Positions 1-7,958 of a stretch of DNA of 48,812 bases are shown piece after piece. A model generated the notes under the pieces. The model saw only the letters and a program-made list of their open reading frames with translations, ran no database searches and had not been told where the DNA came from. Source of the stretch: Desulfarculus sp. (GTDB taxonomy: Bacteria > Desulfobacterota > Desulfarculia > Desulfarculales > Desulfarculaceae); the NCBI GenBank assembly GCA_016218705.1, contig JACRDC010000016.1:1-48812 (forward strand), given 5' to 3'. A program made the translations under genes and the position numbers. Numbering within the stretch: position 1 is the stretch's first letter; every line of letters starts with the position of its first letter.

Positions 1-9
1 ACTTGGTAT

Positions 10-156
10 GCGGGCCATGGATCCACCCCAAGCAAACTGCGTTTGCTTGGGGACCCCGGGGAATGGCCCGCCGGGCGCGAAAGCGCCCGGGAGGCCGGGC
101 AAAACCACGTTTTTGCCCGGCCGATCAGCAATCAAAGCCATGAATGGCTTTGATTG
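10..156. other. Array of four consecutive perfect hairpins
   Basis: Four back-to-back inverted repeats fill this gene-free left edge. Hairpin 1 pairs 26-37 with 41-52 (12 bp, 3-base loop) and sits inside an outer stem pairing 10-18 with 63-71. Hairpin 2 pairs 71-78 with 83-90 around a GAAA loop. Hairpin 3 pairs 94-104 with 111-121. Hairpin 4 pairs 129-140 with 145-156 around TGAA. None has the T-run of an intrinsic terminator on the plus strand. The flgM terminator lies separately at 183-213. The stems are all perfect but differ in sequence, so this is not a tandem repeat. Function unknown: a structured RNA end, a multi-hairpin transcription stop or a mobile-element end are all possible. Confidence 0.75.
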
Positions 157-182
157 CATATTTGTATGAGGCCCTCGCCCCC

Positions 183-213
183 AAAAAAGCGCACCGGCCC
201 CTGGCGGGGCCGG
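183..213 (-). terminator. Rho-independent terminator of the flgM operon
   Basis: Read on the minus strand, an 8-bp GC stem (206-213 with 194-201, four-base loop) is followed within about five bases by a run of six T (188-183). It lies about 35 bases after the flgM stop codon, as expected for the end of this two-gene transcript. Confidence 0.8.
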
Positions 214-247
214 CAAGAGAAGGCGGCGCGGTGGGGCGGCGGGGGCT

Positions 248-565
248 TTAGACCACCTCGCGCAGAAAGTCCATAATCATCTTCTGGGCCACCTTGTCGG
301 CATCCACCTGGTATTCGTGGTTGTCTATGCGGCGGCGGATCTCGGCCACGCGCCCCTCGCGCACCTCGGGGGTGTTGGCCAGGGTTTCGGCGGCCTTGGC
401 CATCTCGCGGCTGCGCCCGGACAACTCCACGCGGTCGCTGGCCGCCGCGGCGGCCGCGGCCCCCGAGGCGGTGGCCGCCTTGTCGCCGGCCCGGCCGGCG
501 GCGCCGGCGCGGCCTCTCTCCTCCAGGGGCTTGCTGCCCAGCCCCAGGGTTTCCTTGATCTGCAT
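248..565 (-). CDS. flgM: Anti-sigma-28 factor FlgM
   Basis: Small (105 aa) FlgM-family protein, which holds the flagellar sigma factor FliA (sigma-28) inactive until it is exported through the finished hook-basal body. The C-terminal half carries the family pattern: DRVELSGRSREMAKA, then EVREGRVAEIRRRIDNHEYQVDADKVAQKM and a final MIMDFLREV helix, which is the sigma-binding part. The N-terminal half is a low-complexity Ala/Gly-rich linker, as expected for a secreted, largely unfolded protein. It is the second gene after the DVU0524-like partner (12-base gap), and both follow the sigma-28 promoter at 1041-1068. This gives the classic loop in which FliA drives its own inhibitor. The ATG at 565 is the only sensible start. 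Confidence 0.93.
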   Translation of the reverse strand: MQIKETLGLGSKPLEERGRAGAAGRAGDKAATASGAAAAAAASDRVELSGRSREMAKAAETLANTPEVREGRVAEIRRRIDNHEYQVDADKVAQKMIMDFLREVV

Positions 566-577
566 GGCCTGCCTACC

Positions 578-1015
578 TTACACCATGTTGCTGTCAATGA
601 TGTCCTGGGTTATGACGAAGAGCCGCTCCTGCAAGTGGGCCGACTCCTCGGGGGCCAGGGCCTTCACGACCTCCCCCGATTGGGGGTCCAACACCTTGAA
701 CTGCAACTGCCCGCTGACCGCGTCCTGGCCGATGTCCAGGTCCTGGCCGTACTCCAGGGAGAGCTGCTTGAGGGCCATCTCTTCCACACCGCCCAAACCG
801 CCCCCCAGACCTGGCAGGCGATATCCGATATTGCTGACGATTTCGGCGGTGATCTTCTCTATGACCTGCTTGCGCCTGGCCTCGATGCTGATGTTCACCT
901 GATCCGAGGGTGCCGGCCCACTGGCCGCGCGGCACCGCGCCAAGCGCTGCCCACGGCTAAGCTGCTTGGCGTAGGTCCTTAGGATATTCTGCACCTGGTA
1001 TGAGGTGATGGCCAT
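578..1015 (-). CDS. FlgM-associated protein, DVU0524 family
   Basis: A 145-aa protein matching my recollection of the DVU0524 family, found just upstream of flgM in sulfate-reducing Desulfobacterota. It begins MAITSYQVQNILRTYAKQL and continues with a helical SDQVNISIEARRKQVIEKITAEI stretch. The C-terminal part resembles a FlaG-like fold with QLQFKVLDPQSGEVVKALAPEE and ends in ERLFVITQDIIDSNMV. The open frame runs upstream to 1087, but the sigma-28 promoter lies inside that extension and a purine-rich AGGTGAAGGG precedes the ATG at 1015, so 1015 is preferred. It has no signal peptide or membrane segment. It probably works with FlgM or the late flagellar programme; its biochemical role is not known to me. 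Confidence 0.85.
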   Translation of the reverse strand: MAITSYQVQNILRTYAKQLSRGQRLARCRAASGPAPSDQVNISIEARRKQVIEKITAEIVSNIGYRLPGLGGGLGGVEEMALKQLSLEYGQDLDIGQDAVSGQLQFKVLDPQSGEVVKALAPEESAHLQERLFVITQDIIDSNMV

Positions 1016-1040
1016 GAAGCTATACTTCCCTTCACCTCTT

Positions 1041-1068
1041 TTATCGGCCAACCTGCCAAAAAACTTTA
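1041..1068 (-). promoter_or_regulatory. Sigma-28 (FliA) promoter for the FlgM operon
   Basis: On the minus strand the sequence reads TAAAGTTT, 12 bases, GCCGATAA. This matches the enterobacterial FliA consensus at every named base, with a spacer one base longer than the usual 11. Predicted transcription starts near 1034, leaving a short leader before the ATG at 1015. It makes the flgM pair a late flagellar (class 3) operon. The divergent plus-strand gene at 1188 shows no recognisable sigma-28 or sigma-54 motif in the remaining 1069-1187 interval. Confidence 0.9.
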
Positions 1069-1187
1069 TAGCTTTTTGGGTGCCCATGTCAAATAATCGC
1101 GCACGGCAGGCGCCCTTGCGTGGCCTCGCGGGTATATATTATGATTATAACTGAACTACGATAATTTGGGCCGGAGTATTTGCTCCC

Positions 1188-1661
1188 ATGCCTAACCTAA
1201 GCGCCGCCAGTGCCGCCCAGACGGCCGCCCCAGGGTGTGGGCCGGCGCTCCCCCATGTACAGCCCGCGGCGGCGGCCGGCCCGGACCCGGCCGGCCCCTT
1301 GAGCGTCACCAGCCACAGCTTGAGCCTGAGCACGCGGGCCTTCAGCGTGGACTTTTCCTGGAGCCGGGTGGAGACCCAGGAGCCCGCCAGCCGCGGGCCG
1401 GCCCAGGCCCCGGCGGCCGCCCCGGCCATCCTTGCCCAGTCCGCGCTGGCGCGGACCCAGCGGCCACTCCAGAGCTTCCAGGAGATCCTGCGCCGCCAGC
1501 AGTTGGCCCAACTGCTGGTGGTGGTGCCGCCCACGCCCCGGGACGCGGTACTGCTCTGGGGGGCCGACCCGCCGGCACCTGCCCTGCCCGGGCCGGTGTG
1601 CCGGGCCTATTCCCAGGCCCAAGGCCCCCTGGCCCAGTCCTCCCTGCTCTATAGCGCCTGA
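1188..1661 (+). CDS. Hypothetical protein (157 aa)
   Basis: Unrecognised protein. Codon third positions are overwhelmingly G or C, as in neighbouring real genes, and the frame is followed 28 bases later by a terminator in the same direction. Both support this frame over the overlapping minus-strand ones. The N-terminal 35 residues are Ala/Pro-rich. The middle (LSVTSHSLSLSTRAFSVDFSWSRVE) looks like beta-strand, and a helical QSFQEILRRQQLAQLLVV follows. No signal peptide, membrane helix or catalytic motif is visible. It is divergent from the FlgM operon, so a flagellar link is possible but only by position. Confidence 0.5.
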   Translation: MPNLSAASAAQTAAPGCGPALPHVQPAAAAGPDPAGPLSVTSHSLSLSTRAFSVDFSWSRVETQEPASRGPAQAPAAAPAILAQSALARTQRPLQSFQEILRRQQLAQLLVVVPPTPRDAVLLWGADPPAPALPGPVCRAYSQAQGPLAQSSLLYSA

Positions 1662-1689
1662 TCGGCAGGGGCGGGGGGCTTCTTTAACA

Positions 1690-1734
1690 GCCCCGCTCCG
1701 TTAGTACCCCATATCCCTGGCGGGGCCGTTTTTT
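1690..1734 (+). terminator. Probable intrinsic terminator
   Basis: GCCCCGC at 1690-1696 pairs with GCGGGGC at 1720-1726 across a 23-base loop, followed by six T at 1729-1734. It fits the end of the hypothetical gene at 1188-1661. The long loop lowers confidence. Confidence 0.55.
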
Positions 1735-1835
1735 CCCTGTTTGGCACATATTGCCGCCGTCAGGGGACGCGTGGCGCTCCCGCGTTTTATCATGCTGAAA
1801 TAGCAGCGTATATATCCGCAAAAATTCTTGGCGCC

Positions 1836-1851
1836 TGGCACGATGGTTGCA
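1836..1851 (+). promoter_or_regulatory. Sigma-54 promoter for the glycosylation operon
   Basis: TGGCACG, four bases, TTGCA: an exact match to the RpoN -24/-12 consensus, with GG at 1837-1838 and GC at 1849-1850 exactly ten bases apart. Transcription would start near 1862, about 47 bases before the GTG of the first glycosyltransferase at 1909. Sigma-54 with a flagellar activator is a common way to time middle flagellar genes, so this ties the glycosyltransferase operon to the motility programme. An activator-binding site would lie in the AT-rich stretch around 1780-1830 but is not identifiable by eye. Confidence 0.9.
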
Positions 1852-1908
1852 TTTTTGCCTGGGTGGAGAAAACCGCCCGGCCCCTAGCGGGGCGGCAAGG
1901 GGGACACC

Positions 1909-3465
1909 GTGCGCATCCTGGCGTTGGGCAGTGACAATTTCGTCAAGCCTCTCAGAGCCTTGGGGCATGAGGTGCGACTGGCGGCCCCCCAGGACGGCGC
2001 CGATCTACCCCTGACCAGCCCGGACCCGGAGTGGCAGCGACTGTCGGCGGCCGTTCAGGCCAAGAGACTTAATTTTGACGCCATACTGGTCACGGACGAC
2101 GTGGGCCGCCGCACCCTGCCCACCGGCCTATGGGCCGCCGAGGCGGTGACGGTCTTCTACGGCGTGGACGCGCCGCTCAACCGCTCTTGGCAGATGTCCT
2201 ACGCGCGCCTGTTTGACGTGGCCCTGCTGGACCAGCCCCAAGAGGCCTCGGACCTGGCTGCCCTGCATGGGGGGGCGGGCTGGCTGCCAGTGGGGGTGGA
2301 CTTGAGCCTCTATGACAGCCCCCCCGCGCCGGGCCAGGTGGCGGGCGTGGGCTTCGTGGGTGTGGTGAACGAGGCCGTGCGGCCCAAGCGCTCAGCTATA
2401 CTAAATAAAATTGCCAAGCGCGCGTCGCTGCGCCTGCGCGGGGGGCGTCAGGGGCAGTGGTTCGACACCCGCCAGGCGGCCGCGCTTTACCGCCAGTGCC
2501 AGGTGGTGCTCAATGAGAACCTGTTCCCCGGGGTGACCACCCGGCCCCTGGAGGTGATGGCCGCCGGTGGCTCGTTGCTCAGCGAGGCGGCGCCAGGGTC
2601 CATGGACCGCTTTTTCCGGGACGGCGAGCACCTGTGCTTCTTCGGCCCCGATGACATAGAGCAAAAGCTTGAACTGTTGCTGGGCAGCCCGGACCTGCGC
2701 CGCCGCCTGGCCGAGCAGGGCCGGGATCAGGTGCGCCAACACCACGGACTGGAGCGGCGCGCCCAGGATATAGTACGTAATATCGAGCTGATGATGGCCA
2801 AGGCCATTGGTGAGCGGCCCCGGGCCAGGGGCGGGGAGGCCCTGCGCCTGGAGGGCGAGGCCCTGCTGTGGGCGGGGCTGCGCTGGCCTGCCCAGGGGGG
2901 GCGCCAGCGTCTGCTGCGGGCCGCCGGGCGCCTGCAAGCCGCCGCCAGCGACGGGGCCGACTCCCTGCGGGCGGCGCGGGGCGCGGGGCGGGCCTTGCTG
3001 GCGATTGGCAAGCATGATGAGGCCTTGTCCCATCTGCGCCGGGCCTGGGACCAGGGCGGACCCGCCGACGGGCTGGTCTGGGCCTTGGCCGCCTGGGAGG
3101 CTGGGCAAGGCCAAGCCGCCAGGCAGGCCCTGGCCAGCCTGGGCGAAATCTCCGCTGAGCCCGGGCAGGCTAGTTTTCACCTGGACATGGGGCGCCGGCT
3201 GGTTGAGCTGGGCCTGGACCTGGCCCCCGGCTTCAACCGCCAGGGCCTGGGCATGCCTCTCTGGGAAGGTTTTGAGCATTTGCTGAAAGCAACCAGTCTG
3301 GAGCCAAGTCTGGCCCCGGCCTGGGAGTGCCTGGGGGACCTGCTGCTGGCCCGGGGGGCGGCCAACCAGGCCCACCACTGCCTGGGCCGGGCGCGCGCCC
3401 TGGCCGACCGGCCAGAGCTGGCCGCCAAAGAGGCCCAGGCCGCCCGGGAAGGATACCTGACGTGA
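1909..3465 (+). CDS. CgeB-type glycosyltransferase with C-terminal helical repeats
   Basis: 518-aa protein, first gene of the sigma-54 operon. Residues 1-300 resemble the CgeB/DUF3880 glycosyltransferases (GT-B fold): an N-terminal MRILALGSDNFVKPLRALGHEV strand-loop, then YRQCQVVLNENLFPGVTTRPLEVMAAGGSLLSE, the donor-site loop of this group, and a FFGPDDIEQKLELLL segment. Residues about 320-518 are TPR-like helical pairs that could hold the protein acceptor. The start is GTG at 1909, with AAGGGGG seven bases upstream; no ATG fits better. The stop overlaps the start of the MAF gene, so translation is probably coupled. It probably adds a sugar to flagellin or to the MAF-added glycan; donor unknown. 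Confidence 0.82.
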   Translation: MRILALGSDNFVKPLRALGHEVRLAAPQDGADLPLTSPDPEWQRLSAAVQAKRLNFDAILVTDDVGRRTLPTGLWAAEAVTVFYGVDAPLNRSWQMSYARLFDVALLDQPQEASDLAALHGGAGWLPVGVDLSLYDSPPAPGQVAGVGFVGVVNEAVRPKRSAILNKIAKRASLRLRGGRQGQWFDTRQAAALYRQCQVVLNENLFPGVTTRPLEVMAAGGSLLSEAAPGSMDRFFRDGEHLCFFGPDDIEQKLELLLGSPDLRRRLAEQGRDQVRQHHGLERRAQDIVRNIELMMAKAIGERPRARGGEALRLEGEALLWAGLRWPAQGGRQRLLRAAGRLQAAASDGADSLRAARGAGRALLAIGKHDEALSHLRRAWDQGGPADGLVWALAAWEAGQGQAARQALASLGEISAEPGQASFHLDMGRRLVELGLDLAPGFNRQGLGMPLWEGFEHLLKATSLEPSLAPAWECLGDLLLARGAANQAHHCLGRARALADRPELAAKEAQAAREGYLT

Positions 3466-5000
3466 ACGCGGCCATGGTGATAACAGAGCAGGGTGACTGC
3501 TTTTTGGGCAATAGCCTTCTGCACCCCGGCCAGGGCGCCCTGGCGGCGGCCCGCCGGGAGCTGGCCCCCCTGCTGGCTGGCGCCCAGCCTGGCGACACCC
3601 TGGTGCTGGCCGGGTTGGGCCTGGGCTGGCACGCCCGCGCTGCCCGCGAGCATGACCCGGCGCCCCATCTGGTGGTCTACGAGCCCGACGCCCGGCGCCG
3701 CGCCCTGGCCGCAGCCCTGGGGCCAGCCTGGCTGAATGGGTCCGGCACCATATTGGCCAAGGATAGCCAGGAGTTGATTGAAGCGTTGGCCGCTCGCCTG
3801 GTCTACGGCCAGGGGGGGCGCCTGGCCCTGTTCAGCCCACCGGCCTATCGCCAGGCCGCCCCGGAGGTGCTGGCCCAGGCCCAGGAAATGGCGCGCCGCA
3901 GCCAGGAGCGGGGCCAGGTGGAGCGCGCCAACCGCGGCGCCAAGCAGGGCCTGTGGCTCGGCCACCTGGCCCATAATTTCAAGTATGTACTTAATCATCC
4001 CGATATCTCCCGGCTGGCGGGCATGGGTCGGGGGCTACCGGCCCTGGTGGTGGGCGCCGGCCCCTCTCTGGACGCCAGCCTGCCCCAATTGCGGGGCCTT
4101 GAGCAGCGCTGCCTGGTGCTGGCCGCGGCCTCGGCCCTGGGGCCGCTGGCCCAGGCGGGTGTGGCCCCCCACCTGGCCCTGGCCATGGAGGCCAAGGACG
4201 AGTCGCGCCAGTTTGCCGGCGCCGACCCCAAGACCACCATCCTGGCGGCGGCCACCAGCTCCCACCCGGCCCACTTCACGGCCTGGCCAGGGAGGCTGGC
4301 CCTGTTCCACCTGCAACCGTGGGTGGTTAAACTTATTGGTGTAGGTGCGGCCCTGCCCTCGGGAGGGCACGTGACTAGCGTGGCCTTTTCGCTTGCCATT
4401 CTGATGGGGTGCGACCCGTTGCTCCTGCTGGGCCAGGACCTGGCCTTCAGCAATGGACGTCAGCACGCCAGCGGCCGCCCCGGCGGCGAGGACGACAACC
4501 GGCCTTGGACCGTGCGGGTGCCGGCCATCGGCGGGGGCCTGGTGGAGACCTCCCTGGTGATGCAGAGCTACATCGCCTGGTACCAGGAGTCGGCGGCCTA
4601 CCTGGCCCGGGAGCAGCCCGGCCGGCGGGTCATCAACGCCAGCGCCCAGGGCGCTCTGTTACCAGGTTTCGCGCATCTTCCCCTGGCCCAGGCCTTGGAG
4701 ACCCTACCGATGTCTAGCTTTGACTTTAAGTATATGGCCACTGCCCTGCAAGGCCAGGAGCGGCCCCGCGCCGCTGATCTGAGCATGCGACTGGGGCTGG
4801 CCCGGGCCGGCCAGCGCCAGGCCCTTCGGCTTTTGGAGCAGTGCGGCCTGGAGGCCTGCCGCCAGGGACTGGACCCCGCGAGCCCAGGGGCCGTCGCCCT
4901 GCGGGAGTTGCCGCCCGGGGCCGGCCTGGAGCAGGCCCGCGAGGCCTTGTCATCTATGTCCGCTACCTTACGAAACATGGCCGAGGGGTTGTATGCCTGA
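3462..5000 (+). CDS. Motility accessory factor (MAF) flagellin glycosyltransferase, DUF115/MptE-like
   Basis: 512-aa protein of the MAF/6-hydroxymethylpterin-pyrophosphokinase-MptE-like group. Known members transfer nonulosonic acids (pseudaminic or legionaminic) onto flagellin Ser/Thr in the cytoplasm. Near residues 190-205 it has the core GLPALVVGAGPSLDASL. GHVTSVAFSLAILMGCDPLLLLGQDLAF follows, a hallmark of the family and of its GT29/GT42-like fold. The N-terminal domain has LVLAGLGLGWHARA and VVYEPDARR, shared with the gene at 9598. Start GTG at 3462 overlaps the previous stop (GTGA) with GGAAGG upstream; ATG 3474 is an alternative. No nonulosonic acid synthesis genes are in this window, so the donor sugar must be made elsewhere or may differ. 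Confidence 0.88.
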   Translation: MNAAMVITEQGDCFLGNSLLHPGQGALAAARRELAPLLAGAQPGDTLVLAGLGLGWHARAAREHDPAPHLVVYEPDARRRALAAALGPAWLNGSGTILAKDSQELIEALAARLVYGQGGRLALFSPPAYRQAAPEVLAQAQEMARRSQERGQVERANRGAKQGLWLGHLAHNFKYVLNHPDISRLAGMGRGLPALVVGAGPSLDASLPQLRGLEQRCLVLAAASALGPLAQAGVAPHLALAMEAKDESRQFAGADPKTTILAAATSSHPAHFTAWPGRLALFHLQPWVVKLIGVGAALPSGGHVTSVAFSLAILMGCDPLLLLGQDLAFSNGRQHASGRPGGEDDNRPWTVRVPAIGGGLVETSLVMQSYIAWYQESAAYLAREQPGRRVINASAQGALLPGFAHLPLAQALETLPMSSFDFKYMATALQGQERPRAADLSMRLGLARAGQRQALRLLEQCGLEACRQGLDPASPGAVALRELPPGAGLEQAREALSSMSATLRNMAEGLYA

Positions 5001-6168
5001 ACCCAGCCTAGGCCTAATTATGATCCTGCGCGACGAGGCCGCCAATCTGGAGCGCTCCCTGGCGCCGGTGGCCCGCTGCTTCGATGAAGTGGTGGTGGTG
5101 GACACCGGCTCTCGCGACCAGACCCCCAGCCTCTGCGCCCAGATGGGGGCCAGGGTGACGCACATGCCCTGGCAAGACGATTTCGCCACCGCGCGCAACC
5201 GCTCCATAGAGGAGGCCCGGGCGGACTGGCTCTTCTGGCTGGATGGCGATAACGCCATCACCCCAGAAGATGTGTCGGCATTGCGCATGATTATTACCAA
5301 GACTGGTCCGGCGGTGGTCTGGGCCCAGGAGATGGTGGTGCCCTCGGGCCAGCGTCTGTGGCAGAAGCGCTGCTTCCCCCGCCACCCCCAGGTTCGCTTC
5401 CAGGGTCTGGTGCACGAGCAACTGACCCACCCCCCCGCCTGGCCCGCCCTGGTGGCGCCGGTGGTGGTGCGCCACTGGGGCTACCACGACCCCGCGCGGG
5501 CCGCCCAGAAGGGCCGCTACTATCTTCAACTGCTAGCTAGAATAATTGCCCAGGACCCCGAGGACTTCTACGCCCTGTGGCAGGCGGCGCGTTGTCATTA
5601 CAACCTGCGCCAGTTCGAGGATGCCGCTCGATACCTGGAACGCATGGCCGCCCTTCCCGAGGCCCGCCGCCAGAACCCCGAGCTGTGGGCGTCCGGCCAT
5701 CACCTATGGAGCCAGGCACTGGAACGTCTGGGCCGCTTTGCCCAGGCCGAGGGCATATTAAACCTATTGCTTGATGTAATGCCCTGGCATGGCCCCAGCC
5801 AATACCAGCGGGGCCGTTTGGCCTACGCCCGCCAGGACTGGCCAAGGGCCGTCAAGCACCTCATGCTGGCTCTCAACTGTGGGCTAGGGGTCCCCCTGGT
5901 GGACCTCGACCCGCATAAGACGATGTTTTTAGCCGAGTATTTCCTGGGGCGCAGCCTGGAGCGCCTGGGCCAGCCGGCCGAGGCCGCCGCCGCCCTTAGG
6001 CGGGCCATAGGGCGCGAGCCCCAGAACGTGGCGGCCCGCAATGACCTAGCCCGCCTGCTGGCCGGGCAAGGCCAGCGCCAGGAGGCCCAGGAACATTTGG
6101 AACATGTACTCAAGATGCGCCCCCAGGACCGGCAGGCTCAGGCCCTGTGGGCGGCCATGGGGGGATGA
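4993..6168 (+). CDS. GT2 glycosyltransferase with TPR tail
   Basis: 391 aa. Residues 1-110 are a GT-A glycosyltransferase family 2 domain: LIMILRDEAANLERSL at the start, VVVVDTGSRDQT, and a metal-binding DGD at 84-86 in WLFWLDGDNAI. The group is that of short bacterial GT2 proteins fused to TPRs. Residues about 190-391 are TPR units (for example YALWQAARCHYNLRQFEDAARYLERM and EYFLGRSLERLGQPAEAAAALRRAI). It overlaps the MAF gene by 8 bases and the next gene by 4, so all are translated from one message. It probably extends the flagellin glycan or recognises the protein acceptor through the TPRs. Confidence 0.85.
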   Translation: MPEPSLGLIMILRDEAANLERSLAPVARCFDEVVVVDTGSRDQTPSLCAQMGARVTHMPWQDDFATARNRSIEEARADWLFWLDGDNAITPEDVSALRMIITKTGPAVVWAQEMVVPSGQRLWQKRCFPRHPQVRFQGLVHEQLTHPPAWPALVAPVVVRHWGYHDPARAAQKGRYYLQLLARIIAQDPEDFYALWQAARCHYNLRQFEDAARYLERMAALPEARRQNPELWASGHHLWSQALERLGRFAQAEGILNLLLDVMPWHGPSQYQRGRLAYARQDWPRAVKHLMLALNCGLGVPLVDLDPHKTMFLAEYFLGRSLERLGQPAEAAAALRRAIGREPQNVAARNDLARLLAGQGQRQEAQEHLEHVLKMRPQDRQAQALWAAMGG

Positions 6169-7958
6169 AAGTGGCCAACGTCAATTTGCATATCGCTCTG
6201 CTCACCGATGGCGAGCCCTTCCACGGGGCCTCGCCCGAGGAGCAGGCCTTGGGCGGCTCGGAGACGGCCTGCGTGCAGATGGCCCGCGCCTTGGCCGCCC
6301 GCGGCCACCGGGTCCAGGTCTTCTGCCGCTGCCCCCGGCCCGGCATGTGCCAGGGAGTGGTGTACCGCGACCGCCGCGACCTGGTGCAGGCCGCCGGCGA
6401 GGAGCGCTTCGACGTGCTGGTGGTCAGCCGCTTCTTCGCCGCCCTGGACCTGCCCTTGCAGGCCGGGCTCCGGGTGCTGTGGAACCACGACATCCTGGAT
6501 ACCCCCCTGGCCCTGGCCCAACGGCTTGACCGCCTAGACCTGTGCCTGGTGCTGAGCCGCTTCCACGCCCAGGACTACGCAGGCAAGCTGCCGGAACTGG
6601 CCGGCCGCCTGGTGGGCACCGTGAACGGCCTGGACCTGGACCTGCTGGAGCACGCCAGCCAGGGCGTCACCCGCGACCCCCGCCTGGTCACCTACGTCTC
6701 CCGCCCCGAGAGAGGCTTAAGGTTATTACTGGAATATATCTGGCCCCGCCTGCGCCAGGCCTACCCGGACCTCACTCTGGCCCTGTGCGGCTACGGCGTG
6801 GAGAACACCCCCCTGCCCGCTGCCGTGCGCCGCGAGCACGCGGCCATCGCCCGGCTCATCCAGGAGAGCCCTGGCGTCAGACTCCTGGGGCCACTGGCCA
6901 AGCGTGAATACTACCGCCACCTGGCCTCCTGCGCCCTGCTGCTATATCCGTGCGTATTTCCAGAGATATCTTGCATCAGCGCCTTGGAGGCCCAGGCCCT
7001 GGGCACGCCCATGGTCACCAGCGACGCCTTCGCGTTATCCGAAACCGTGGTTCAGCCGCGCTTTTTGGTGCCAGGCGCGCCGGGCTCGGCGGAATACCTG
7101 GAGACTTACTTAGAGCGAGCGCTAGAATTTCTGCAAAGACCCGAGGAGGCCCTGGCCCTGGCCGCCCAGGCCCAGGCCACGGTGCGGTCCCGCCACGACT
7201 GGGCAATGATCGCCGGCCAATGGGAGGACCTGTTCCTGGCGCGGCTGGGGGCGCGGGCCGCCGCCCAGGCCCCGGCTCTGGCGGCCAGCCTCTTGCTCTC
7301 CGGCGCCCGGGGCGCGGCCGAGACCCTGCTGGCCCGGCCACTCAACCTGCCCATCGAGGGACCGGCCCCGGCCGACCCCGACGAGGCCGGCCTCATAACC
7401 ACCCTGGCCGAGACCCTGCGTGGGGTGGCGGCCCACCTGGGCGGCCCCGGCGAGGTGGGGGTGATCTCCGCCGACCAGGGGCGCACCGCCACCGAGCTTG
7501 CCAACCGCTTGCCCTGGCCGGTGTGCGAGCTGGATCCCGAGGCGCCCGCGGCGGGCCAGTGCCTGGCGGTGGTGATACGCGACCGCCTGGAGCGCAGCCC
7601 CGAGCCGGCCCGGTTCCTGGGGCAGGCCGCGGCCTGCTGCCGGCCCGGCGGCTATCTGCTGTTGTGCGTGGCCAGCGGGGCCTGGCCCCTACTGATGCCC
7701 GGTCACCTGGCCCGCCTGCACGACCTGGGGCGCGAGGACATCTTGAGCCTCTTGCCCGGCCGGCCGGTGTGCCTGAGCTTTATGCCCCGGGGGCTGGTGG
7801 GGCAGGGCGGCGAGCGCTTTCACGCCGGCCGCTGGCTGGCCCTGGCCCCGGCCCAGGGGCCGGCCCTGGGCGCCCTGGACCCCCAGGCCGCCCTGCGCCG
7901 TGTGCGCCCGGCGCCGCCCGAGCTTCTGGCCGAGGTGAAGCGTGCCGGCCTTATCTAG
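6165..7958 (+). CDS. GT4 glycosyltransferase with methyltransferase-like C-terminal domain
   Basis: 597 aa from the ATG at 6165, which overlaps the previous stop (ATGA); an in-frame ATG at 6147 is less likely. Residues about 1-370 are a GT-B glycosyltransferase: GGSETACVQMARALAARGHRV near the start (nucleotide-sugar GT4 loop), VTYVSRPERGLRLLLEYIWPRL, and FPEISCISALEAQALGTPMVTSDAFALSE containing the E-x7-E-type donor motif. Residues about 400-595 resemble a class I methyltransferase (a strand then GGYLLLCVASG), but the SAM-binding glycine loop is degenerate, so it may be a pseudo-enzyme or a scaffold. Three TTA codons occur within five codons at 6717-6728, odd for such GC-rich coding. Confidence 0.82.
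   Translation: MKVANVNLHIALLTDGEPFHGASPEEQALGGSETACVQMARALAARGHRVQVFCRCPRPGMCQGVVYRDRRDLVQAAGEERFDVLVVSRFFAALDLPLQAGLRVLWNHDILDTPLALAQRLDRLDLCLVLSRFHAQDYAGKLPELAGRLVGTVNGLDLDLLEHASQGVTRDPRLVTYVSRPERGLRLLLEYIWPRLRQAYPDLTLALCGYGVENTPLPAAVRREHAAIARLIQESPGVRLLGPLAKREYYRHLASCALLLYPCVFPEISCISALEAQALGTPMVTSDAFALSETVVQPRFLVPGAPGSAEYLETYLERALEFLQRPEEALALAAQAQATVRSRHDWAMIAGQWEDLFLARLGARAAAQAPALAASLLLSGARGAAETLLARPLNLPIEGPAPADPDEAGLITTLAETLRGVAAHLGGPGEVGVISADQGRTATELANRLPWPVCELDPEAPAAGQCLAVVIRDRLERSPEPARFLGQAAACCRPGGYLLLCVASGAWPLLMPGHLARLHDLGREDILSLLPGRPVCLSFMPRGLVGQGGERFHAGRWLALAPAQGPALGALDPQAALRRVRPAPPELLAEVKRAGLI

Noticed and set aside
10-156. Integron attC sites or CRISPR array
   Set aside because: No repeated spacer pattern, no conserved core-site pairs, and the hairpins are perfect rather than imperfect; the array has no repeats of equal sequence.
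1145-1187. Sigma-54 promoter before the hypothetical gene (GGGCCGGAGTATTTGC)
   Set aside because: The GG-to-GC spacing is 11 or 12 bases instead of 10, and no other feature supports it.
1145-1622. Minus-strand frames opposite the hypothetical gene at 1188
   Set aside because: Weaker composition, no ribosome site, and the terminator at 1690-1734 points with the plus-strand gene.
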